From: Perkinsus marinus ATCC 50983
Lineage: Eukaryota > Perkinsozoa > Perkinsida > Perkinsidae
NCBI RefSeq assembly: GCF_000006405.1
Contig: NW_003200605.1
Coordinates: 124,505 to 178,277 of the forward strand
Reading direction: 5' to 3'
DNA length: 53,773 bases
The translations under genes and the position numbers were made by a program. Below, one piece after another: positions 31,896-41,659 of this stretch (position 1 is its first letter; each line of letters begins with the position of its first letter). The notes under the pieces were generated by a model, which was given only the letters and a program-made list of their open reading frames with translations, ran no database searches and had not been told where the DNA came from.

Positions 31896-32726
31896 AGAAA
31901 CTGTCATTTTACCCGAGACGGAACCATTGCTTCTCGAGATGCATTTGTTGGGTTCAAAGTGTGACACAATTAGTGTCTCCTTGTGAAAAATCGAGCTGCG
32001 TGATCCGTTCCTAAGTACCGACGGAATTGCCGTAGAGTAAATACCACGCGCTCCGCAATTTACTATTCAATGGTAATCTTGACTTCATTCAGCACACAGC
32101 GATTACTTAGACGATAGTCGGTAGGGCGTCCTCTCTACTCGTAACTACTGCTAGCGCTTTGCTTAAACGTAACTCTGCTGTCAGTGAACTGCTTCGTGAT
32201 AAAGAGGTCTCGTGTAGGATTAATACTGATGAGTGATACGCTCAGATGTAGCATGTAACTCGTTAATTAACAGTTTGAATTGACGATAGTAACTGAGATG
32301 GATCAAAAGGAGATAAAATTTCTATATATATACACTCTCGACAACTTGGCTTGGCCAACTTGGCAGTCCCCATCTGATTCAGAGTGAACGGAATGAGTAA
32401 TGGAAAGTTGTACGACTATGTTGACCTTATTGATAGCCCCAAACTCGGGGTGCGCCGACTACTAACTCGAAAAGCTCAGCGGACAACGGCATCGTCATCA
32501 CAATGCATGACGGGTCGTACACGAATACGAACTGCTGTCGAGCATGCCTCGACAGGTCTCTAGTAGAGAGAGCTTAGACCATCGATATTCATCGACCTTG
32601 TTGCGATGGCTGTAGTAGTAAGTAGCACTGAGAAGAGTAATGTGAATCAGCGAGAGAGTCGGAAGTGTGGTGCTCACCGTTATGATGGTGATGATGACAA
32701 CGGAAGTCTGTGAGGACTATCGCTGT
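31896..32726. other. Intergenic region downstream of VPS26
   Basis: No gene, RNA or clear repeat was recognised in these 830 bp. It separates two convergent genes (VPS26 plus, secreted ORF minus). Confidence 0.35.
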
Positions 32727-33629
32727 CTATTCTCCCCTAACCGACGTAGCGCAGGTAGAGTCTGATGATAACAAGGTACATGTTGAGATCTTAACGCTAC
32801 TACTACTTACTGTTGGATGTATGAGGCTTATACTATGGGCAGTGTCGTGCTTGCCGTCATTGTGGGTGTGGATACCCACAGTTGATGGAGGATCTTCGGC
32901 AAACACCTTCCCTATATCAGGCGTGTCATCAGGGCTTGTATGTTCAGACGACGGCCAGGGAGTTCCTTGAGGATAAGGAGAATCCCTCCCTCCCTGGAGG
33001 TCGCCACGATGTAAAGTCTCGTCATGAGGTTGACCCCGGGTATCAGTATTCACATCGTTTTCCTCAGCCCATGCATGGAGGTAGTTTCTATGACTACCGT
33101 TGATAGCAGCATCGACTAAGCCCGGGTGTTGGTTGTGCAATGCCCACAGTTCCGACAACAGTGTTGGATAGTGTACGCCTTGTTCCTCTCCACTGTGATG
33201 CCCTAGTAGAGTAAAGATCTCATCTATGACACTCGAAATCCTCTCAGCATCGGCATGAGTGAAATGATGATGTTCTGTGCTGAAAACTTCATGCTGGGCT
33301 CTCATTTCTCCCAAGAGCTCCATCAGTCGCGACTCTCGCATTTTAAAGGCTTCCCATGATGATGGTCCTTCCACTTCGTAACGTGATGGAGAAGGCTCTG
33401 TTGTTTGTATTGGTAGTTGACCATCGCTCATGTGTGGGTCGCTGGGGAAGAACTTGGCATCACTATTCGCGTGGAAGAGAGGGAAGGTTGGAGAGACGAC
33501 CTTTTCGGGATGTACTTCTCCTTCGAAATTACCTTCCACATTCGGGTAGAAAGTTAGTCCTATTATGACGTTGAGCATAGTCACCATAGTGGTAGAGAAG
33601 GCAGGTGAGATATGTACAAAGAAAATCAA
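32727..33629 (-). CDS. Intronless secreted/His-rich protein, family unknown
   Basis: A 300-codon uninterrupted frame, the longest in the window. The N-terminus has a hydrophobic stretch (VTMLNVIIGLTFYPNVEG), preceded by MIFFVHISPAFSTTM, consistent with a signal peptide. The body is polar with many His (STEHHHFTHADAERISSVID, LLGHHSGEEQGVHYP) and a Pro/Asp/Ser-rich C-terminal half (SSEHTSPDDTPDIG). There is one N-x-S site (NGSHRN). No catalytic motif is seen. It is unusual among intron-dense neighbours, suggesting retroposition, recent origin or lineage-specific expansion. Export is inferred only from the N-terminus. Confidence 0.55.
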   Translation of the reverse strand: MIFFVHISPAFSTTMVTMLNVIIGLTFYPNVEGNFEGEVHPEKVVSPTFPLFHANSDAKFFPSDPHMSDGQLPIQTTEPSPSRYEVEGPSSWEAFKMRESRLMELLGEMRAQHEVFSTEHHHFTHADAERISSVIDEIFTLLGHHSGEEQGVHYPTLLSELWALHNQHPGLVDAAINGSHRNYLHAWAEENDVNTDTRGQPHDETLHRGDLQGGRDSPYPQGTPWPSSEHTSPDDTPDIGKVFAEDPPSTVGIHTHNDGKHDTAHSISLIHPTVSSSSVKISTCTLLSSDSTCATSVRGE

Positions 33630-33911
33630 TTGAACTTTGCAGAGTTAAGGAAATGCAAGATTTTGCAAGATTGCAAGTTTGACGTTTATTTCGATTTGGA
33701 GTTATGCCCCCGGATGGTGATGTCACGCTATGATCTGCCTTGATAATTCACTTAAATGGTTGAGGTGGATGAACGCTTACTTGCGCTTTGTATAGTCTAC
33801 AATGCCCGAGGTTTATACTTCTGTTTCCATCAAGAAACGCTATGATCTCCCATTCGGGTGTGGTTGAGATAAGAGTGGTATATAGTAGTTGAGGTCCTTT
33901 TCTTCATCATC

Positions 33912-36900
33912 ATGCCTACACCAGTCGTTGGGCCGGAGGCTGTAGCACAGGCTATTGTGGATAACAATGATAATAGGACTATGCACAGGTTATAATATCC
34001 TTATGGTGGGCTTTTTAGATGAGCTCCATCACTTCTCCCCTCCTCTTAAGAGTACCCGAGGGGATGATGGATGGAATGTCGGAAGGCCTCAGTTTTACCA
34101 TCCACGCCTCACGTGCCGTTCACTTTTGATTTGTCTCGAATTCGCACAGTTTGAGAAAATATGCACATGGTCAACTACATGTGTTGGTGACACATGGGAG
34201 TTTATGGGTAAATTTCGGAGCATTCTCATTCGTCTCTGAAGAGTGAACTCTTGAACTCAGCTGAGGAGAGCGAACATATATTCGAATTTGTGTAGGTCGA
34301 ATCTTCTCCGATTACAGCTGGAGGAGCTCCTTGCATCCACTACCCCAAACTGGGATAAGCTCAACAAGCTGTCCAAGATGGTTCAGGAGGTAAGTCTGAG
34401 CGGGTATAAGGGGAAAAGTGAGCAGAAGCTTTTTCTGCGAAGGTCGGAATATGACATCATAAGTACCCGATGAAATTCTCCCAATGTTTTCACGGATTTT
34501 TTCACCTGTTGATGACTATGGAATACTCTTCGGTTCAGTGGCTGAGTTCTTAGGTGATACGCAGTGTTAAGAAAACGCAGAAGAAGGATTTGGGGAGCGA
34601 CTTCCAGGATGTAGAAACTTGACAATAACAGTCGATGAAGATCTTTCCTTAGGAGTTCCCTGACCTCTATTTCTTCCCGAACTCGCAGCAACATGATTTC
34701 GTATATTATCCACCAGAAGAGGTGAAGGTTGTTGGTAGCTACTCGAAGAGAGCATGTGCCAAGCCGAGATTGGTCGTGGATGTTGAGGTAGGATTTGAGA
34801 AAGGAGTGGTATGGGAATTGGAATGTGTAGGTTGTAATTCCGGCGAAATGTTTGCAGAGCAAGGACTATCTCAATGGGCGATACCTCAATAAACGTAGGA
34901 GGTTTATGGTAGTGAGCGAACTCGGACTCTTCTACTGTTGATAGGAAATGCATATGTGGGGGAGCAGTCGAGGCAATTGGCAGAGATCATGGATGGCTCG
35001 AAGGTTGAGCTGAAGATAGGATACTTCTGTGGGGATCGAGCGAAGCCTATCGTTGAGGTGATATCTTAGGTTGCTCTTCGTAAGATTCAGAATAGGTCCG
35101 ATCGAGGTCATTTCAGATTTGCCCCATCGGATCAACATGGGTGATAAGACTTCTACCAAGTATTGCTGATGGTACTGATCCAACAGCCACCTCTGGTCCC
35201 GAGTCCAGCTGGTTGGCCAGACTTGGTTTGGAAAGAAACTGCAACCGTATGGACGGTCACGATAGCGAGCAACCCACGCCACTGTAATGCTCATCGGGTT
35301 TACGCGCACGCCGAAGATTCCTAGGGGGTATCTTTTTTAGTTACAACTCGGAGGTTGCAGAAGACATTTGGATGCGTTTGAGCTCCTCGTCGATGGAGAC
35401 GGGCAGCAGCTCTCATCCATCTTATTCGAAGGCTGTGACGCTGTTGAAGATTTGGGCATATCAGAGAGGATTCCTCTATAGGAGAGATGGGGAGGAAAAT
35501 GCTGGTTTATCAGGGTAGTAGTAAAATGGTCTGGTGGTCAAGCTTGCTGGTTACGATGCGGGAGGATGTGGGTTCGATACCTGCACCTGTGTGTTTAGAT
35601 ACCATCTTGCTGTGATTATCGATCACGTAATATCGTCCTCGAGATTGCCACATTCCACCAGTGCATACCAAATATTCAAGCTCGCACTTGTAATATGGGG
35701 GTAGCCGTATCCGTTAACACGAACTCAGTCAGTTTCGCACCAACCTTCCTCGAGATGTGTTTATCAGGTACTCTTATCCTCCACAGACTGGAAGTCCAAC
35801 GCCTTGGTTTTGGGTTCTCAGGAGAAGGAGGAGCGCTCGATACCCGATTGGTCTGACTCGGTAAGGCTTCACACGCACTTTGTATAGCAGAAAATAAATC
35901 GGCAGAGGAACCACTAGTTAGATAGGATCAGTAACTTTATTGCTTCACCTGCGTAGCGATGTTCCGGTAGTCTAGATTTATTCTCCTTGAATTTCGTGGT
36001 TGCCTCGCGGGGTGGCCAATTGCTGGGCTCCATGCCGCTCTATATTGGGCCTAATTGAGTCGTGATGTCGTCAATTGGGAATCGTAGAGCTCGCCATCAG
36101 CGGGCGTTGGAGCACGCATGCATGAGCCTCTGGTCAGGCACAACTGTTTTCTGGCTTCGATCGAGCGTATAATATCCTGTGGCGTATTAGTTTGGTCACT
36201 ATTGATGAGATTGGACTTGCAGCTAAGCAGTCGCTGGAGGTAGAGAGGGGAGTATGGTGTTCGCCCATTGAGATGATTTCAGCTGTTGGATGACCCGAAG
36301 GAAGCGGATCCTTTCATGGAGGTATTTGGTGAGAAGTAATAGGAAGAGTTTACTCGGTAACGTGGAAGGTTTCTGTATTTCCAGCTCGGGTAGAAGCCTC
36401 CGATTGCGCTGGGATTTTGCTGTAACATTGCCAATGGACGGAACGTTCTTGGCGAGTCGTCAGCTGGAGGGGGAAGTAAATCGATTACTGGGGCGCGCGC
36501 TAAATAACCGGATGAAGTCGTTAGCAGTAAGGAGGTCGATAGAGAAGGGAACTATCACCGTTGGAGGTAAGAATGTTATCTGTTAGACCGGTTATGTTGG
36601 TCGTTGGGTTAAATTGTTATAATCGATCATCAGGGCGAGCGCTGTTGTTCTGTAGGTATATTGAACAGTGAGAATACCGGTAGGCTACTGGATAAGGGTC
36701 CATCACCCAAAGCAGAGGATGCGGAAGCATGGCGTAAGGCGGATCTTGTGCGCAGCGAAGATTTTAGGTTGAGATTGTCAGGCGAGCTGTGGGGGCCGAA
36801 GTCTGAGTTGAGACGGTTCAAGGATGGTACCATGCTAGAGTGCTGTGTCTGGAATGGAGCTGATGACGAGTCAGTGGAAGGGCAGATTATTGTAAGGTGT

Positions 36901-39135
36901 GGTATGTGTTGTATGGATCGGGGAGGTTGACCTTTGCAGAGGCATGTGTTGGAGCACCATGAAGTGTCTTATGAGGAGCTGTATGTGACACCATTGGGCC
37001 ACATTGCGGGACTGAGACCAGCTGATAGGTTCGGCTTAGGAGGAGCACTTGTTTGTATTCTGATTGGTGTATTAGGAGTCTTTGGCGCAACTTTGAGCTG
37101 CTCCGGGATGCTCTACAGGGAATGGAAGATATTCCTCTGGCGATCAAGGATGTGCGTCCAAGTGAGTATGGGATGGGATTCGAACCCGGGTTGTTCGAGT
37201 GAAAGGAGTGAATGCTTCCCAGGTGATCCAGCATTCAGCTACACGTCTATCGATCAAGAAGGCTCGAGTATATCCGGCCTCCTAGAGGTTGTCATCGAGT
37301 TGGAGTCGAATGCAGCTTGGCCGACCAAAGTAATTATGTGTTCGCGAGCTCGGTAACAGCGACATGATGCACGAACGTGCCCGAGTCGCTTTTCCAGTGG
37401 CTATCTGAAAAATTACGACCTTCACATGAACTGGCGATGAATTAGGAAATGTTGTTATATTATCTTATGAATTCACAGCGCAAGTCTGTGGAAATCCGAG
37501 AATGCAACCCCATGCGAGAAGGTGGCGGTTTGCAGAACGATCTTAAACACTGCGTTCACACAATTTTGAAAATAGTTATTTCATCTTGCGAGGAAGTCAG
37601 ACCGGCTCGAGTATGGGAATTTTCAACTTACTCGTGATTTGGCAGTGTTACGACTTATCCACTTTTCTTTGTCAGCCCCAGGCGATCATCGACACTAAAC
37701 TGGCCTTGCTGTTGAAGATTCAGGAGGGTTTGCTGGTGACGGAGGATTTCTCTGATGTCAATATATCGGCTACGGAAAATCCATCATGACGTACATGTAG
37801 AGTCGACGAGTACGTATCGATGCAGAATGTGGCACAGGGAAGAGTAGGTTGGAGGTGCGGGGATCGAACTTGGGTCTCCTGAATGTTGTGTTGACAGGTT
37901 GTCCAGCTGGCCACAGCTGCCACTACCACCACTCCAAGCAAGCAAAGGATGAGTGCGAAAATATTTGCTCGGAATTCGCATTGGATGCTCTCAGGTTGGG
38001 AGTACTTCTCTCCATTGCGAACTCTGTGGTACCAGCCGACCCATCGGAACTGGATTCACTCGATGACCGCTTTATATCCAGTAAGTGCCGGCTGTGGGAT
38101 TCGAACCTGCGGTCTCACGATAGTGCTTGTCAGTGTCTAGCGCCGGCTATTCGAGCAGCCAAGCGATGGTTGGACAAACGACTTCTACTCAAAGGAGTTG
38201 GCTTGGATAACTTCGCAGAGTTGAGCATGATGTAGAATTGAGGAAATGCAAGTTTCGGCTAGAAGAGCAAGATTTTCATCAGGCATGTGGTGGTGAGCCA
38301 AAATCCCCAATCTCCTCACACTGCAGTTCTGCTCTGGTTGAAGCTGATTGAAAATTGGCATTCCAGCGAACGGCCCATGTAAGGTCGCGGGTTCGAATCC
38401 CAGCGCTGCCCATTTTCATCGACCGACCTCAGTTACTTGCTGCAGTCGCTGACGCCCGGTGAGGAGAACGAGGAGGATAGTGAGGAGTCTGAACGTCTAT
38501 TAGAGAAACTGCAAGCTTGTTATGAAGCTGTTCCTATCTCGACCAGACCCAAGATGTGGATCAGCAGTCGCCTTGACCCGCATTGTCTCTTGGTGCGTAA
38601 AAATGCCTCTACCAGGATTCGAACCGGGGATCTCCCTTATCAGGTTCGTACTCCGAGCAATGCACTGTGTCAGCGAATGGCTTCTTTGGCTTCGGCTTCG
38701 CTCAAGCATGCATTAAGCGCTCGTTGGCATCGAATACTCAAACCCTTGCCGTCGGAGAACCTTTCCTCGCTGGATGTGGTTATCACACTGGTCCGAAATA
38801 AGGTTGACGCATCTCTACTACAGCAACAGTGCACTCGTCATTTTGGCTCGGCCGGAGTCTTCCTTTGTGGTGCTCGTGGGTCTATCATTGGTATCAAGTG
38901 GAGACCTGGTGCTAGTGTGGCCAGCAGGAAGCAGCTGGCCGGCGGGATGCAGCATTTGGCGGTTAGTGAAGATTTGGTGGTGCCCAACTATGCGTGGGTA
39001 TTGGAGAACGTTGTGAAGGGGATGTGTGGAGGAGTGGTGAAAAATGTCAAGATGCAGGGGGTAGGCTATACGATTGTTCCTGGCTTGATTGACTTATCAC
39101 TTGTGGCTGTTCAGGTCGGCAGTAATCTCCTATAA
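33912..39135 (+). CDS. NOL6: NOL6/Nrap/Utp22-type nucleolar protein
   Basis: Multi-exon. Start MPTPVVGPEAVAQAIVDNND at 33912, then SNLLRLQLEELLASTTPNWD (about 34295-34389), a block IMDGSKVELKIGYF near 34990, SYSKAVTLLKIWAYQRGFLY (35410-35515), LLGRALNNRMKSLAVRR (36480-36540), and SGELWGPKSELRRFKDGTML (36780-36835), the clearest family signature. Later come FELLRDALQGMEDIPLAIKD, VVIELESNAAWP, IRAAKRWLDKRLLLKG (38141-38232), MWISSRLDPHC, RMASLASASLKHAL, and the C-terminal block GVFLCGARGSIIGIKWRPG ... LVVPNYAWVLENV. NOL6/Utp22 is a catalytically dead nucleotidyltransferase-fold component of the small-subunit processome in rRNA maturation. At least six introns hold tRNA-like sequence, and one holds a MITE. 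The exact end (39072 or 39135) is open. Confidence 0.82.
34145..34282 (+). mobile_element. hAT-like MITE in a NOL6 intron
   Basis: Begins near CACAGTTTGAGAAAATATGC and ends AGCGAACATATATT. It is flanked by CGAATTCG (34137-34144) and CGAATTTG (34283-34290), a 7/8 duplication. About ten terminal bases at the right end are missing. Confidence 0.65.
35524..35600 (+). ncRNA. tRNA-like sequence in a NOL6 intron, sense
   Basis: A-box-like TGGTCTGGTGGTCAAG, then GTGGGTTCGATACCTGC, which pairs as a T arm. The acceptor stem partner (CACAGGT) is absent. Confidence 0.45.
37165..37245 (-). ncRNA. Antisense tRNA-like sequence at the 5' splice site of a NOL6 intron
   Basis: Minus strand: GTGTAGCTGAATGCTGGA (A-box-like) and CGGGTTCGAATCCCATCCC (B box). 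On the plus strand the intron opens GTGAGTATGGGATGGGATTC. Confidence 0.5.
37842..37915 (-). ncRNA. Antisense tRNA-like sequence in NOL6
   Basis: Minus strand AAGTTCGATCCCCGCACCTCC. On the plus strand it starts at a possible donor GTTGGAGGTGCGGGGATCGA. Only the 3' half is recognisable. Confidence 0.4.
38081..38140 (-). ncRNA. 60-nt NOL6 intron made of antisense tRNA 3' half
   Basis: The intron runs from GTAAGTGCCGGCTGTGGGAT to AGTGTCTAG. Splicing joins DDRFIS to TPAIRAAKRW. The minus strand reads GCAGGTTCGAATCCCACAGC then CGGCACTTAC, i.e. T arm, acceptor strand and a short tail. Confidence 0.6.
38365..38412 (+). ncRNA. tRNA-like sequence in NOL6, sense
   Basis: GTCGCGGGTTCGAATCCCAG followed by CGCTGCCCATTTT: B box, acceptor-like strand and pol III-type terminator. 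The 5' half is not recognisable. Confidence 0.5.
38593..38643 (-). ncRNA. 51-nt NOL6 intron made of antisense tRNA 3' half
   Basis: The intron GTGCGTAAAAATGCCTCTAC ... CCCTTATCAG is 51 nt. On the minus strand it reads CCCCGGTTCGAATCCTGG, TAGAGGCA and TTTTT (T arm, acceptor end, terminator) ending at the splice donor. It has no stop codon in the host frame, so retention would insert 17 residues. Confidence 0.6.
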
Positions 39136-40100
39136 CGTAAACTACTACTACTTCTACCAACGTCAAAGGTTTCTCTTACTTGCTGTTGATTTGGGTTCCC
39201 TGCAGTTGATGATATTGGGAGTGCTACTCGGCATAGAGTTGTTTGAGTATACTTCCATCTGCGCGTATACGTTGGTATTTCTATTCTTACCAACTTATTT
39301 CCAGTTCCCGATTACAACGACTCCCGTTCGGAAAGCGGACTTATAAGTATCGATTCAACTTTCTCTCGATAAGCTTTGACAATAGCGGCTATACGAGGCA
39401 TAACTGAAGCAGTTCGTGTCTGGGGGCATTGAAAGCTATTTGTGGAGCGAGGGAAGTCGATTCCCTGGCTACAACCAGAAACAGTCCCCATTAAGTCATC
39501 GGTACCCATACCCTCACTATAATTCAACTCATCCAAATCATTGAAATTATAACCAGACTACATTAGCAAAATATAACTAGAGCAAAGAATAAATTATTCT
39601 TCTCACAGAGGTGAGATTAGCTGAACCACTCTATTGAGCAACAACTATGAGAACTCTAGCTAAATTAGACAAATTATAAAAAAGTTTACGGCTATCGAAC
39701 GATCAGTTTATCAGCATCATGCTTTGGGGTTCTGATGGTGATATTGCGAATACGGACGAGTATCTCCAGACGTCGTTGACGAAGCCCACAAAATCGAGCT
39801 ACTCAGCGTCCAACTTTACCTAGGGTAGCTGTGGGTTAGATCAAAAGAAGAAAAGTACAGGGATGAACCCAATCTGGATCAACGCTCTCACAGTATCAAA
39901 ATTCATCGGGCTACTTGGCACCACTAGCTAAGCTCCCCAGCTACAGAGCTTGTGTCAGCAGTACACTTACGCATGTACGAAGTGGACACCACTGGTGCTA
40001 CTTCAACCAGAGATATTCAAGCATACCAACATGTAGAAAAAGGGAGTACAATCTAGACGGTCAGAAGGGAGTAGGAGCATTGTTCCCACCAACACTTCGT
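39136..40100. other. Intergenic region downstream of NOL6
   Basis: Small ORFs on both strands (e.g. 39312-39536 minus) are unrecognised and lack splice context. No RNA gene is seen. Confidence 0.3.
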
Positions 40101-40104
40101 GCTT

Positions 40105-40427
40105 TTCAGCATAATTCTCGAGTATTTGATGAGCAAGGCGAGTACCATACCGGATCCGAAAGCCCCGAAATAACACTATGGTATTGCCTAGTGGTACAGG
40201 TTTGTTGAGTCCTATCGGAGAACTTTTCTCCAATGAAAACTCTGCTCAAAGCTAGGATAATAGAATACATAACATGATTACCTGCTTTTACACTAAGCAC
40301 TATCTTGTGCGGTTCTAAAAGAATCCAAGTTCTTGCAAGGTTTGTGAGTAAGGCTGTTACCACACCAAATCCAAAAGTCCTCAAATTGCACTATAGTACT
40401 CTTTATTAATGTTGAGTTATTGAGTTC
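40105..40427 (+). repeat. Diverged satellite-related units
   Basis: Strings such as GAGTACCATACCGGATCCGA, TTTTCTCCAATGAAAACTCT, GTTACCACACCAAATCCAAA and GCACTATAGTACTC correspond in order to the 217-bp satellite unit. There are about one and a half to two degenerate units. Confidence 0.55.
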
Positions 40428-40591
40428 TAATAGAGGTTAACTTGTTAACCTAGGTTAAATACCGATGCGGATGGTCGCGTCGCTCCGCTACCAATTCGCA
40501 CTGCAGAGATGTAACGGTGAGGCGAGCGGATCCTCCCCGCTTTCCTTTTGTCATAACAGGGTCACGGGCTGAAGGATCTTCTGAATTTTAT
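40428..40591 (+). repeat. 164-bp direct repeat, copy A
   Basis: Starts TAATAGAGGTTAACTTGTTA and ends GATCTTCTGAATTTTAT. Nearly identical to 45001-45164. It contains the palindrome GGTTAACTTGTTAACC at the left end. Confidence 0.9.
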
Positions 40592-40864
40592 CGTTGCCAA
40601 TCGTGAGGTTCATGAGTAATGGAGCCTTAGGTCATCATATGCCTGCTTGCTTTTGTGCCCACTCTAGATCGAACTTTGCGTTGTTCGGGCTCTCTGATGT
40701 AGCTGTCTCTCATGGTCAACTCGATCGCTGCTCGTACGTCGCCACGCGATATTGTAGACCCATGACATGGGTCCTACGTATACCTCAGCAAGAAGATCCG
40801 GCAACCGTCGCTATGAGTTACTACGAGTCCGTGTATACCTGTGCAAGAAGACGTGGTGACCGTC

Positions 40865-41620
40865 GCTGAGCTACCACAAGCCCTTCTACGCTGCTGTCGA
40901 CATGCAGCAGTTGTAAGACCCTGTATGCCTCCAACGAGGACAGGGCAGCTGTCGACATGCCGCAGTTGTAAGACCCTGTATGCCTCCAGCGAGGACAGGG
41001 CAGCTGTCGCTATGCAACATTTGTAAGGCCCTGTATGCCTCCTGCGAGGACAGGGCAGCTGTCGACATGCCGCGGTTGTAAGACCCTGTATGCCTCCTGC
41101 GAGGACAGGGCAGCTGTCGACATGCAGCAGTTGCAAAGACTCTGTATGCCTCCAGCGAGGACAGGGCAGCTGTGGCTATGCAGCATTCGTAAGACCCTGT
41201 ATGCCTCCAGCGAGGACAGGGCAGCTGTCGCTATGCAGCATTTGTAGGACCCTGTATGCCTCCGGCGAGGGCAGGGCAGCTGTGGCTACGCAGCAAATTG
41301 CTGCCAGCAATCGGAAGACCCTGTATGCCTCCAGCGAGGACTGGGCAGCAGTGACTATGCAGCATTTGTAACCCCCTGTACGCCTCCAACGAGGACAGGG
41401 TAGCTGTCGTCATACAGCCTCGTAACCCCGTGTTTGCCTCCAGCGAGGACAGGGCTGCTGTCTCCATGCAGTTTTGTGAGCCCGTGCATGCCTCTAGCGA
41501 GGACATGGCAGCCATCGCTATGAGCCACTGTAGGCTTGCTCATGCCCCGCAAACGGAGAGGGTAGCTACCGCTCTACAGCGTTGTGAGCCTATGTACACC
41601 TCTGCAAAGGAATCGAACAT
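40865..41620 (+). repeat. 54/55-bp minisatellite, about 13 units
   Basis: Unit contains CCTGTATGCCTCCAGCGAGG, ACAGGGCAGCTGTCGCTATG and CAGCATTTGTAAGA. Periods of 54 and 55 alternate, so reading frames rotate along the array. Units decay toward the right end (CTCATGCCCCGCAAACGGAG). Confidence 0.9.
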
Positions 41621-41659
41621 CTTTTGTTAGGCAGCTTCGGCGAAGCTGCTTCGCGAGGT

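Noticed and set aside
40774-41552. Overlapping ORFs on both strands with repeated peptide words
   Set aside because: They arise from the 54/55-bp minisatellite, whose period is not a multiple of three.
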